A stretch of 33,432 bases of DNA, taken from assembly GCA_023129535.1 (NCBI GenBank), contig JAGMBW010000046.1:1-33432 (forward strand). The letters are read 5' to 3'. How positions within the stretch are numbered: the stretch's first letter is position 1; each line of letters starts with the position of its first letter. This stretch comes from Desulfobacterales bacterium. GTDB lineage: Bacteria; Desulfobacterota; Desulfobacteria; Desulfobacterales; C00003060. This document shows, piece by piece, positions 8,281 to 17,619 of the stretch. The notes beneath the pieces were generated by a model that was given only the letters and a program-made list of their open reading frames with translations, was not told where the DNA came from and made no database searches. A program made the position numbers and the translations under genes.

Positions 8281-9004
8281 GTGTCTTTGAGTTTATATGG
8301 GTTAGTCCCAGCCAGAGTTTAAATAGATTTGCAAAACGATATACCCCTTCGTGGACTATGTTAAACTTGCTTGCCCTCAAGTCCTCACATCGTACAGGTA
8401 TCTCGATAATTCTGGTGCCATTTCGATGAGCCAGGCAGATTATGTCAATCACATATGAGGTCCCATGATCGACACGGTCCAAATACCTCAACAGGACTGA
8501 TTTGCGGTACCCTTTTGCAGCGATAGAATAGTCTTCAAACGCTAAGCCGAGCAGAAACCTGGCACTGAGGATGAAAAGCCCGCTGCCAAGCTTTCTCACG
8601 GCGGATCGCTTTTGCTGGCCCATCTTTTTTGAACCGACAACAATCCCATAACCTCCATCAAGGAGTCCCACGGCATGCTCAATAAAGTCAAGGTCGATGG
8701 AAAGGTCCATATCGAGGGAGACGATAAAGTCATATCGTGCCATCCTCGCAGCCTCTCTGAATGCGTACCCGACACCCCGCTGTGGCAGGTGAAAAAACCT
8801 GACCGGTGGATACCGCTCGGCCAGTCCCTTACCCAATGCCACGGTTTTGTCAACTGAACCGTTACTTCCAATGATAATCTCAAAGGTTTTATGACGACGC
8901 ACCAAATGAGCCATCAAGGCTTCTGTGTTCTGAACGATCACGTCTTGTTCATTGTATACCGGAATAATGATGCTAAAGGGCTTCAAGTTATAAAATCGCT
9001 CCAC
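8258..9004 (-). CDS. Family 2 glycosyltransferase (dolichol-phosphate mannosyltransferase-like)
   Basis: FSIIIPVYNEQDVIVQNTEAL, SNGSVDKT, DFIVSLDMDLSIDLDFI; GT-A fold signatures. Confidence 0.9.
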   Translation of the reverse strand: MERFYNLKPFSIIIPVYNEQDVIVQNTEALMAHLVRRHKTFEIIIGSNGSVDKTVALGKGLAERYPPVRFFHLPQRGVGYAFREAARMARYDFIVSLDMDLSIDLDFIEHAVGLLDGGYGIVVGSKKMGQQKRSAVRKLGSGLFILSARFLLGLAFEDYSIAAKGYRKSVLLRYLDRVDHGTSYVIDIICLAHRNGTRIIEIPVRCEDLRASKFNIVHEGVYRFANLFKLWLGLTHINSKTLNNRRTR

Positions 9005-9196
9005 GATTTTATGTAACGCGGCTTCGCCGCTTCAAAAAGGAAATTCCTATACAATAAAAAAAGCTTCTACACTTGAGGGTTTGTCAATCATGCTTTCTAC
9101 TGAGCTCCTTTTGTCAGCTTATGGGTAAACAGTTCAGGGAGTCCGTTGAACTGAGCCAAAATCAAGGTGCAGGCCTGGATACTTTAAATCCCCCTC

Positions 9197-9261
9197 AGTC
9201 CCCCTTTAGAAAAGGGGGAAGTTTACAGAAGTCCCCCTTTAGAAAAGGGGGAAGTTTACAG
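9197..9261. repeat. Two tandem copies of a palindromic element AGTCCCCCTTTAGAAAAGGGGGAAGTTTACAG (32 bp units)
   Basis: Exact repeat at 9197-9228 and 9230-9261; CCCCCTTT/AAAGGGGG inverted repeat. Confidence 0.9.
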
Positions 9262-9262
9262 A

Positions 9263-11500
9263 CTATTTTTCCTTTGCAACATACACTCCATCCCAATCGG
9301 GCGGGGGGAGTGAACTTTTCATCGCATGGCAGCGTCCAATAAAAAGCTCAGTAGGCTTGTCCTCTGGCTTTATCGAGAGAACCTCCTCAAAAAAGCCGAT
9401 CGCCTCATCCCATGCTTTTCTTCTGTAGGCTTCAAGGCCGTTTTTGAACGGGGCCAAAAACCGATATTCTCCCTGAGTAAAATAATCGCCCCCAAAGAGT
9501 TCATAGATCCCAACAGGCTCCTTTTTCCCCTTCACGCGCACAAAATCGAGTTCTCTGCAAATCACATCATCCTTCACCTTTTCATACGTGAATTCACTCA
9601 GTATCATCTTGACCCCGTACAACTTGGTTATCCCCTCAAGCCGCGACCCGAGGTTCACATGATCACCCATGACAGTGTAATCAAAACGCCTTTCTGAGCC
9701 CATGTTTCCCACGATCATATCCCCCGTGTTGATGCCAACGCCTATCCTAACCGTGGGCAATCCCCCTTTACTCCACTCTTCTCGATAATCATACAGCACT
9801 TCGAACATCTTTATGGCCGTACGACATGCCCGCAAGGCATGATCCTTCTGAGTCACAGGGGCCCCGTAGATCGCCATGATCGCATCTCCCAGATACTTAT
9901 CCAGGGTCCCTTCGTTTTCCAAAACAATGTTTGTCATGGCCGTTAGATACTCATTCATAAAATGAACCAGTTCCTCCGGGCTCATCCGCTCTGATATAGA
10001 AGTAAAACCGCGGATATCGCTAAAAAGAACAGAGAGCTCCCTTTTCTCACCCCCTAACTTTAACAATTCCGGGTGTTCCATGACTCGCCTCACAACCGAA
10101 GGATTCATGTACTGCTCAAAGGCGCCCTTAATCTTTTTCTTTTCACGTTCTTCGGTTAAATACTTAAACGCGGAAATCCCGGAGTATACAAGACCGATTT
10201 CGATCATGGGGTAGACAAACAAAAGCCAGATCCTGTGATTTACAAATACATACTGATTCGCGCCACAAAGTAGAACGACTATTAAGAGCGTAAAGGGTAT
10301 GGTCCATAACTGTCTTAAAACAGGGAGTACCAGGCCCAATAAAAGGCCAAGCGCCACGATAATGGCAATATCAACATAGACGACCCGGTCCGGCCGCCTC
10401 ATAAAATTCTCATCCAGAATATTTTCAACAATAGTTGCCTGTTTCTCAACGCCCCAGAAGCTCTTGGTAAAGGAGTTGGGCCAAAGATCACCCAGGCCAA
10501 CGGCAGCGCCTCCTACCAGGACGATTTTTCCCTCGAAGCGCTCTGGCCCGATCTCCCCGCTGAGAACATCGACCACGGAATAGTAAGGTATTGTATAATT
10601 CGGCCCATAGTAATTAATATAGGACATCCCTTTCCTGTCTATCGGGATGGCGCACGGTCCCACCTCGACTCTCTTGCCGAAGTGCACGGCGATGTCTTCA
10701 TTATCCAAATTCAGATAATTCTGGGCAATCCTGACCCCCAACGGCGCAAAAAGGGCACCACCGTGTTCCAGCACCACAATGCCGCGCCGCATGGCACCGT
10801 CTATATCTGGAATAAAATTGACAAACCCCAGAACTGCCGCAGCATCTCCAAGCACGGGAATCGGGAGAAGGGTGCCGTTCAAGCTTACCGGGTCAAAAGA
10901 TGCCAGCCCCTCTTCGTTTCCAAATGATTCATAAGCCGAATCAAGAAGGTACGGTGCAAACCCTTCTGGCTCGTCCTTTGATGGCACAAAGGCCATTGAA
11001 AAAACAACATTACCTACCTCTTTGGTGACAGCAGCAAGCATTGCATCATTGTCTGCCGATTCTGCGGCTTCCATCAGTTCATTAAAGAATATCTCGCTGT
11101 TATCATTCGGTCGAAGAAGTCCGAGGTCCAAAAAACTCTGGATCAAGGCATCGATACTCTCGAGTTCTGGGCTCTGATCCGGCTCTGTGAAGAGCAGATC
11201 AAAACCGATAGTCTTTACACCTGCCTCATATAATCTGGCAATCAGCTCGGCAAACGCCGACCTCGGCCATGGCCACCTCCCTATCAATTCAATGCTCTTA
11301 TCGTCAATGGCCACGATCGCAACTTTGCCGCTCGGTTCTTTGACACCTCGCAATTTGAATCTCACATCATAGCTCTTAAGCTCAAGGGACTCAACAAAGG
11401 GCAGATCAAAGCGATAATAAATGGCCAGGCATATCAATGCTGTGATAATGAGGCTGATCTTAAAGGCATTGACTTTAAATATGTGCCTGAGTATTTTCAC
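9263..11500 (-). CDS. CHASE2-domain class III adenylate cyclase
   Basis: N-terminal TM + CHASE2 (FDLLFTEPDQS, KVAIVAIDDKSIELIGRWPWPRS), three TMs, cyclase domain VLFSDIRGFTSISERM, LDKYLGDAIMAIYGAP, DYTVMGDHVNLGSRLEG. Lys and Asp/Thr positions fit adenine specificity. Confidence 0.93.
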   Translation of the reverse strand: MKILRHIFKVNAFKISLIITALICLAIYYRFDLPFVESLELKSYDVRFKLRGVKEPSGKVAIVAIDDKSIELIGRWPWPRSAFAELIARLYEAGVKTIGFDLLFTEPDQSPELESIDALIQSFLDLGLLRPNDNSEIFFNELMEAAESADNDAMLAAVTKEVGNVVFSMAFVPSKDEPEGFAPYLLDSAYESFGNEEGLASFDPVSLNGTLLPIPVLGDAAAVLGFVNFIPDIDGAMRRGIVVLEHGGALFAPLGVRIAQNYLNLDNEDIAVHFGKRVEVGPCAIPIDRKGMSYINYYGPNYTIPYYSVVDVLSGEIGPERFEGKIVLVGGAAVGLGDLWPNSFTKSFWGVEKQATIVENILDENFMRRPDRVVYVDIAIIVALGLLLGLVLPVLRQLWTIPFTLLIVVLLCGANQYVFVNHRIWLLFVYPMIEIGLVYSGISAFKYLTEEREKKKIKGAFEQYMNPSVVRRVMEHPELLKLGGEKRELSVLFSDIRGFTSISERMSPEELVHFMNEYLTAMTNIVLENEGTLDKYLGDAIMAIYGAPVTQKDHALRACRTAIKMFEVLYDYREEWSKGGLPTVRIGVGINTGDMIVGNMGSERRFDYTVMGDHVNLGSRLEGITKLYGVKMILSEFTYEKVKDDVICRELDFVRVKGKKEPVGIYELFGGDYFTQGEYRFLAPFKNGLEAYRRKAWDEAIGFFEEVLSIKPEDKPTELFIGRCHAMKSSLPPPDWDGVYVAKEK

Positions 11501-11535
11501 AAATATAGATCTTCACACATTAAATTTCAAAAAAA

Positions 11536-11612
11536 ATCCCCCTCAATCCCCCTTTAGGAAAGGGGGAAGTTTTGGATTCCCCCCTTTTCTAAAGGGGGGT
11601 TAGGGGGATTTT
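11536..11612. repeat. Palindromic CCCCCTTTAG/CTAAAGGGGG repeat element
   Basis: ATCCCCCTCAATCCCCCTTTAGGAAAGGGGG...CCCCCCTTTTCTAAAGGGGGGTTAGGGGGAT, same family as 9197-9261. Confidence 0.85.
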
Positions 11613-11680
11613 CTAATACCACAGATCACAGAAGATTCTCAAGTTAAACAAAGTATAGGCACGGGCCACCATGCCCTGTG

Positions 11681-11756
11681 TCATTGCGAGCGCAGCGAAG
11701 CAATCTCATGGTTCACGCCTCGGAGATTGCTTCGTCGCTACGCTCCTCGCAATGAC
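11681..11756. repeat. Inverted-repeat element (GTCATTGCGAGCG...CGCTCCTCGCAATGAC)
   Basis: TGTCATTGCGAGCGCAGCGAAGCAATCTC...GAGATTGCTTCGTCGCTACGCTCCTCGCAATGACA; second copy at 33335-33406. Confidence 0.9.
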
Positions 11757-11811
11757 AAGAAGAAATATCCGTGAACGGTTACCTGAACCTTTTGCTCAGG
11801 GAATTGGAAAA

Positions 11812-13371
11812 ATGAAAAGACGCCTCGTTATTCTCTGTATTCTCCTTGTGTGCGTGCCCTGTCTCGCGACAGCACAGAATCTGATTCCTAACCCCCGTTT
11901 TGAGATAGACGAGCATAGGGATGGCATTCCGGACGGATGGGAGCATGGAACATGCGCCGTTTTCGGAATCGAGAAGAGCCTGTTTGCCTGTGAGCCACCG
12001 CCAGGACAAACCGAGAAGATGCTCAAAATTATTGGCGGCCAGGATCGCACCGGTGAATGGGCCTGCGATATACAAGGGATCGAGCCATATACAGAATATG
12101 AACTCAGTTTTACAGCCTACCGGACAAGGGCTATAAACCGCGTATACCCGAAAGTCTCTTTGTTTGGCAAAGAAGTCGTACTGAACAGCGTGTGGTTTTC
12201 CAAACGGATGCACCGGCTGCGGCTGAACTTCAGGTCAGGACCTGTCAGCGGCGTTGCAAAACTCAGGTTTATCAATGAGCATCCCTATCCCTTCTGGTTC
12301 GGAAAGCCAGTATTGAAACGATTAGAAAAATATCGATCAGCACAGGACTTTTTCCCTGTGGGCCTTTACGGGGCAACCATGCAAGACTTAGAACGGATTA
12401 AAAGGGCAGGTTTCAATGTAATCACCGCCCGGGGCCGGCCAGGAGATATTGTCAGAGCACATGAACAAGGACTGGGGTGCCTTCTATCTATGCCTGTGTC
12501 TGTTGCGAATTTGGAATCCTTAAAAAGGTCTCTGGCCAGTACAGGCGATTCCATTACAGAGAGGGATTTCTTCTATGTAGCAGATGAACCTGAACTGCGC
12601 TCCGTGCCAGCAAAAGAGTTGTCCGCTACCCGAAAAGCCCTGGCCACGCTTTGGCCGAACACACAGGCCGCCATGGCTATCATTCGCCCCCAGTTTGTAC
12701 GCCATTACAGAGGGGCATCCGATATCTTTATGATGGACCAGTATCCGGTTCCCTCCATGCCCATGACATGGCTGAGCGACAGTATTGACACCGCAAGGGG
12801 TATTTTAGCAACCAATGTTGACGAGGGTGGCAGACCCGAAACGGTTTGGGCCGTGGTTCAGGCATTTGGGGGGCCAAATCATGAACCGGCCGGATGGCCG
12901 AGAATGCCTACAGTTAAGGAAATGCGTTGCTTGACGTATCTTGCCATCGCTCACGGTACAACCGGAATTTTTTACTTCACCTATGATGGCGCTGGAAAGA
13001 ACGAGATTGCCTGGGAAGGGCTGAGCAGAATTGTAAGGGAGTTGCGGGCGCTTGAACCATGGTTCATTGCCCCTAAGCCATTTCAAAAGCTACCGGCCAT
13101 GGTGCAATCGGCCTTCAAGGTCGATGCAGAGGGTCGTCCGGCCGTGCACACGGGTTTCAAGACGATGGACAACGAATGCCTCCTTTTGGCTGTGAATGTG
13201 ATTGATCGACCTGTAATGGGTTTAATTCAGGGTATACCAACAAGTTTTCCCTATCTGGATGATCCCTTTGTCAGGCGGCGATACGTGGTAAAGCAGGGAA
13301 CTGTGCTGGGAGAATTTGAGCCCTATGAGGTGAAGGTGCTGGTGGGAGTGAGCGCAGAGCGCAAAGAATAA
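11812..13371 (+). CDS. Secreted glycoside-hydrolase-like (TIM-barrel) protein; probable start ATG 11812 rather than 11671
   Basis: MKRRLVILCILLVCVPCLATAQ signal peptide; N-terminal carbohydrate-binding-like NLIPNPRFEIDEHRDGIPDGWEHG; YGATMQDLERIKRAGFNVI, DFFYVADEPE, HGTTGIFYFTYDG. Upstream ORF sequence is the translated repeat. Confidence 0.65.
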   Translation: MKRRLVILCILLVCVPCLATAQNLIPNPRFEIDEHRDGIPDGWEHGTCAVFGIEKSLFACEPPPGQTEKMLKIIGGQDRTGEWACDIQGIEPYTEYELSFTAYRTRAINRVYPKVSLFGKEVVLNSVWFSKRMHRLRLNFRSGPVSGVAKLRFINEHPYPFWFGKPVLKRLEKYRSAQDFFPVGLYGATMQDLERIKRAGFNVITARGRPGDIVRAHEQGLGCLLSMPVSVANLESLKRSLASTGDSITERDFFYVADEPELRSVPAKELSATRKALATLWPNTQAAMAIIRPQFVRHYRGASDIFMMDQYPVPSMPMTWLSDSIDTARGILATNVDEGGRPETVWAVVQAFGGPNHEPAGWPRMPTVKEMRCLTYLAIAHGTTGIFYFTYDGAGKNEIAWEGLSRIVRELRALEPWFIAPKPFQKLPAMVQSAFKVDAEGRPAVHTGFKTMDNECLLLAVNVIDRPVMGLIQGIPTSFPYLDDPFVRRRYVVKQGTVLGEFEPYEVKVLVGVSAERKE

Positions 13372-13373
13372 AA

Positions 13374-13430
13374 GAAACAGAAACCAGGTTTTTTGAAAAA
13401 ACCTGGTTTCTCTAAAAACCTGGTTTTTCT
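13374..13430. repeat. REP-like palindromes upstream of the RAYT gene
   Basis: GAAACCAGGTTTTTTGAAAAAACCTGGTTTCTCTAAAAACCTGGTTTTTC. Confidence 0.85.
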
Positions 13431-13431
13431 A

Positions 13432-14004
13432 ATGACCATGCGCAAAATCAAATTTCGTGCCGCACAATATTACCACATATATAATCGGGGTGTGAATAGC
13501 CAACCCATTTTTTTTAATGATGAAAACTGGAGTTATTTTATCAAGCGTTTACGGCACTATTGTCGGTCCGATTTAATTGACATAGTGGCCTATTGCCTTA
13601 TGCCGAACCATTACCATCTATTGGTTCATCTGAAATGTAACGACTTCAGCTCAAAAATTATGCAGCCGTTCACTGTATCCTATACCAAGGCGGTTAATCG
13701 ACAAATAGGGCGTGTAGGGCCACTTTTCCAGGGACCATTCAAAGCAAAATTAGTACATAAGAACGAGTACTTAGTACATCTCTCACGCTACATTCACCTT
13801 AATCCGATGTTGGCAGGGTTGGTTGATCATCCGGCGAAATACGCGTTCTCTAGTTACCGAGACTATGCTGGGTTGCGGAATGGGACATTGCCCAAACCTG
13901 AGATTGTCTTGTCCCAGTTTCCCTCACACCAGGCATATGCAGAGTTCGTCGAATCTTATTCTCACGCTGATAGCAAGCTGATTGAACATCTAATGCTCGA
14001 TTAG
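13432..14004 (+). mobile_element. REP-associated tyrosine transposase (RAYT; Y1_Tnp family)
   Basis: AAQYYHIYNRGVN, CLMPNHYHLLVHL (HUH-type), Tyr-containing SYTKAVNRQ, GPLFQGPFKAKLV, YLVHLSRYIHLNPMLAGL; bracketed by REP-like palindromes. Confidence 0.92.
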
Positions 14005-14009
14005 AAGCC

Positions 14010-14102
14010 ATAAGAAACCAGGTTTTTCCCAAAAACCTGGTTTCTCCTAAATAAGAAAAACCTAAAAAACCAGCTTTTTGTGAAACACCTTGTTTTTTCC
14101 AC
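14010..14102. repeat. REP-like palindromes downstream of the RAYT gene (one intact, one degenerate)
   Basis: AGAAACCAGGTTTTTCCCAAAAACCTGGTTTCTCC, then GAAAAACCTAAAAAACCAGCTTTTTGTGAAACACCTTGTTTTTTCC. Confidence 0.85.
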
Positions 14103-14187
14103 TACACAGGAATCCAAGATGAAGCTTTTTTTTCATCATTCCAGGAGTGGCCGCGGGTGCGACTCAAAAACGAGTAACGAATAACGA

Positions 14188-16500
14188 ATGCCGGATGAGA
14201 GTAAAATTGATAAGATTGTTCATGCCGGCTTAATCTTCCTGTTGATCTTTACCCCCCTTGCCTTTGGGAGTGTTCATGTCTGGGCCTATACGTTACTTGA
14301 ACTGACAGTTTTTGCTCTCCTGCTACTCTCTGTATCAGTAAGACTGTTTCACGTCCTACGCCCCACAAACTCACCCCACACGACTTACCCTGTCAGGGAC
14401 TCTGGCAGGGTTTCCTGGATATCTACGCCGCTGAATACCGTCATCCTCCTGTTTGTACTTATCGTTCTGTTTCAATTAATTCCCCTGCCCGGTTTTCTCA
14501 TCAGATTCATCAGCCCCAATACCGCCGACATCACGGAAAGCACCAGGCAAGCCCTTGTCGCACCCAACGATGTGATCGGTAAAGGGTTCGGCGCGCTGTC
14601 GCTGTATGCTTATCCCACGAGAAACGATCTGCTCAAAGTGCTCGCTTATGCGGCAATCTTTTTTCTCTTAATTCATCACACAAGAAATCGCACCAGAGTC
14701 AATTCTCTCATCATCACGATTATCCTGACCGGGTCCTTTCTTTCCCTCTATGGGCTATTTGAAAAGCTCAGCGGCCACAACCATATCTGGTGGTGGAAAA
14801 ACGCCTGGCACGCCTCTGGCTTCCGCGTGTTTGGGACCTTTATCAACCCGGACCACTTTGCCTTCTACCTGGGACTGGTCATCCCCCTGGCCTTTGGTTT
14901 TCTCTATGGCATGAAAACGAATAGGCATGGCAGGCGCCTGGTCAAAAAAGAGACGACTTTGTGGCAGCGCTTTTGGGGCCCCTTGATTGAACAAGAAGCA
15001 GGCACACAAAAACGCATTCTGCTCGCCTTTAGCGTCGGGATTATGCTCCTCACATTGATTTTTACAGGTTCCAGGGCAGCCATCTTTTCTCTGGCTACAG
15101 CCTTTGTGTTTATGGCTACAGCGGTCTTTCTAAAGACCAGAAAGAGGCATTTTGCCTTTCTGATCGGGCTCGCATGTGTCATCGCCTTTTTCTATGGGTA
15201 TCGCATCGGTTTTGAGCCGGTTGTGGAAAGATTCAAGGCCTTGACTTTTGCCAGATTGACCATGGAGGGGAGGTTGCGCTACCTTCAAGCCACCCTTCCG
15301 ATCATAGCCGCCTTTCCGGTCACGGGAACCGGCCTTGGAACATTCAAGTATATTTATCCCAAATACAATCCTGAAGGGTTTCCTTACGGCCTCTCACATC
15401 TTCACAACGACTGGATCGAACTGCTGGCCGAGACAGGGTTTGTAGGACTCGCCGTTGTTATGGTTGGCATCGCATGGCTCTTTGGGAATCTTTTTCGCCT
15501 GTGGTGGGCTCGAAATGACCCGTATGCTGTAGGCATTGGTATCGGCGCACTTGGGGCAGTCTGTTCGGCATCTGTACACAGCCTTTTTGACTACAGTCTC
15601 CATATGCCGGCCAATGCAGTTTTGCTTGGAGTCTTGGTTGCCATTGGCTTTCTGGCCCTTCACAGCAGGCGACATCCTTCGGACAGCCCTTTTTTCTTTC
15701 AATATCGAAACATCAGGATCTCCAGAGCCTTTTTCGTATCGGTCTTAGTCCTGGCGGCAGCCCTTATCCTTTGTGTGATGAACATAGTCACTGATTACTT
15801 CATGGCTGAGGCAAACTGTGCCACGGCTGTGAATTCCACCTTGAACCGGGACAAGACACCACCTTTGTCGCAGATAAAAAGGGCAATAGACTATGATCCC
15901 GCAAATGCAGAATATTATGACAAGCTGGCACGATATTACATACGGTTGCCAGTTAAAAGCAAAGAGCTAAGAGCTAAGAGCAATGAAGAGGTCATAAAAA
16001 ATCTGGAAACGGCTACATCCTTGAATCCCGTCAACGGTCTATACTGGTATGATCTTGGCCTCAGGTATTCCTATAAGGTTTATGAGGGCGCAGAATACTT
16101 TCTCAAATGGCTGCCAAGGGCTGATAAGGCATTTGAACTTGCCGATTATTTCCGGCCTAATGATCCGTATATGCTTTACAATATTGGCTGCTATTGGGTG
16201 TGGCGAAGTAGTACGCTGCCAGAGGGGCAGGGGCAAGGGGCAGAGGTCGGAGGTCGGAGGTCAAAAGTCAAGAGTCAGTGGTCAGTGATCAGTGATCAGT
16301 GGTCAAGAGAAGAAGGAATTAAGAAGTTTCAGGCGTTGTTTAAAAGAACGCTCGCGATTGACAACAGATACTGGCAGAGGGCCGCACAGAGCATCTGGAA
16401 ATACTATGCGGATGAGCAGCTCATATTGGCCATGGTGCCCCAGGGGCATGAAGGGCTCAAAAACAGACTACAAGCATGGATAAGAAAACAAAAAAAATAG
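14188..16500 (+). CDS. O-antigen ligase/polymerase (WaaL/Wzy_C)-like membrane protein with C-terminal TPR-like region
   Basis: Many TM helices, GTGLGTFKYIYPKYNPEGFPYGLSHLHNDWIELLAETGFVGL motif, TPR-like AIDYDPANAEYYDKLARYYI. Confidence 0.9.
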   Translation: MPDESKIDKIVHAGLIFLLIFTPLAFGSVHVWAYTLLELTVFALLLLSVSVRLFHVLRPTNSPHTTYPVRDSGRVSWISTPLNTVILLFVLIVLFQLIPLPGFLIRFISPNTADITESTRQALVAPNDVIGKGFGALSLYAYPTRNDLLKVLAYAAIFFLLIHHTRNRTRVNSLIITIILTGSFLSLYGLFEKLSGHNHIWWWKNAWHASGFRVFGTFINPDHFAFYLGLVIPLAFGFLYGMKTNRHGRRLVKKETTLWQRFWGPLIEQEAGTQKRILLAFSVGIMLLTLIFTGSRAAIFSLATAFVFMATAVFLKTRKRHFAFLIGLACVIAFFYGYRIGFEPVVERFKALTFARLTMEGRLRYLQATLPIIAAFPVTGTGLGTFKYIYPKYNPEGFPYGLSHLHNDWIELLAETGFVGLAVVMVGIAWLFGNLFRLWWARNDPYAVGIGIGALGAVCSASVHSLFDYSLHMPANAVLLGVLVAIGFLALHSRRHPSDSPFFFQYRNIRISRAFFVSVLVLAAALILCVMNIVTDYFMAEANCATAVNSTLNRDKTPPLSQIKRAIDYDPANAEYYDKLARYYIRLPVKSKELRAKSNEEVIKNLETATSLNPVNGLYWYDLGLRYSYKVYEGAEYFLKWLPRADKAFELADYFRPNDPYMLYNIGCYWVWRSSTLPEGQGQGAEVGGRRSKVKSQWSVISDQWSREEGIKKFQALFKRTLAIDNRYWQRAAQSIWKYYADEQLILAMVPQGHEGLKNRLQAWIRKQKK

Positions 16501-16603
16501 AGACATTTCAGACACATGATGCAGCGTCCCGGGTGCATCAAGCCGTGCCTGTCTTGGCATTGGCCCTCCACAAATAGCCTATTGACAGTGCCCTTTATCA
16601 TAA

Positions 16604-16860
16604 CAATTGAAGCTCCCCGCAGCAAGCTGCGGGGAATCTTCGACCGTAAGGAAGTTTGCCATTTTCAGATTGTTTGCATTCCCTTGCTCCGCACGGGCAA
16701 ACTTAAACAATGGCACACTTCGTGCTTCTTTATTTTGCGGCTTGCAGCCGCTCAACAAAGCCGCCTGCTGCGCAGGCGGTTATTTAGGAGCTCGCCAACC
16801 CCGTTCGCCTGCGGTCCGCCGCCGGCGGACGGGGAATGCGCTCGCTTTTGCGGTTCACGT
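16604..16860. repeat. Composite GC-rich hairpin element
   Basis: CCCCGCAGCAAGCTGCGGGG, CCGCCTGCTGCGCAGGCGG, GTCCGCCGCCGGCGGAC stems in series; 16836-16857 is identical to window positions 1-22. Confidence 0.75.
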
Positions 16861-16882
16861 CCCTGGAAGAAGGAGAAAGTCT

Positions 16883-17491
16883 ATGCACGTCCGGTCCTTA
16901 ATGATCAAAGATCCTATTACCATTTCAGAAGGCACCTCGGTCCAGGAAGCCATTCGTCTAATGCAAGACAACTCCATCCGGCACCTTCCTGTGGTAGACC
17001 GATCCAGGAGACTCTCAGGATGGGTCACCCTGGCAGACATGAAGCAGGGTCTTCTTCCTGCCATGGTTACTGGACTATCGGTGGCAGACCTCATGATAAA
17101 GAAACCCATAACCATACACCCGGAGGCTGATCTGGAGGTAGCTGCCCGGATTATTTCTGAAAAAAAGATTGGTGGCCTACCTGTTCTGGATGAGGACAAT
17201 AAGGTGGTGGGGATCATCACGATCACGGACCTCGTGAACGTTTTTATCAATATAATGGGTCTCCTTACCTATAGCACCCGGCTCGATGTGAATGTAGGCG
17301 AGGAAGCGGACGGATTTGAAAAGGTCTCCCATATTATTCACGATCAAGGAGGCGAGATCATCAGTGTGGGAATGGCTGCCCATAGAACCGACAAGAAAAT
17401 CTATTACTTTCGCCTGAAACAATGCCCTATAGAGCCCATTGTGAAGGCCCTTCAGGACCACAGGTATGAGGTCATTTCATTTGCAGGATAG
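16883..17491 (+). CDS. CBS-domain pair protein with C-terminal ACT-like region (AcuB-like)
   Basis: Two CBS motifs: MHVRSLMIKDPITISEGTSVQEAIRLM..., VADLMIKKPITIHPEADLEVAARII...GLPVLDEDNKVVGIITITDL. The ORF upstream of 16883 is repeat-derived. Confidence 0.88.
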   Translation: MHVRSLMIKDPITISEGTSVQEAIRLMQDNSIRHLPVVDRSRRLSGWVTLADMKQGLLPAMVTGLSVADLMIKKPITIHPEADLEVAARIISEKKIGGLPVLDEDNKVVGIITITDLVNVFINIMGLLTYSTRLDVNVGEEADGFEKVSHIIHDQGGEIISVGMAAHRTDKKIYYFRLKQCPIEPIVKALQDHRYEVISFAG

Positions 17492-17619
17492 AGATACCAA
17501 AATCCGCCGCTTGAATTTGGGCGGACGTTACTTGGGGCCTTTTTGTGATTTAATCAAATTCTATGTTTGCCTCAACTTTTGAGGGTTACGAATTTATTAA
17601 ACATGGAGGAGAAAAGATT

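Noticed and set aside
9073-9342. 89-aa ORF with PPQSPFRKGGSLQ repeats
   Set aside because: Translation of the CCCCCTTTAG palindromic repeat.
16516-17130. 204-aa ORF overlapping the CBS gene
   Set aside because: Out of frame with the CBS domains and composed of translated hairpin repeats.
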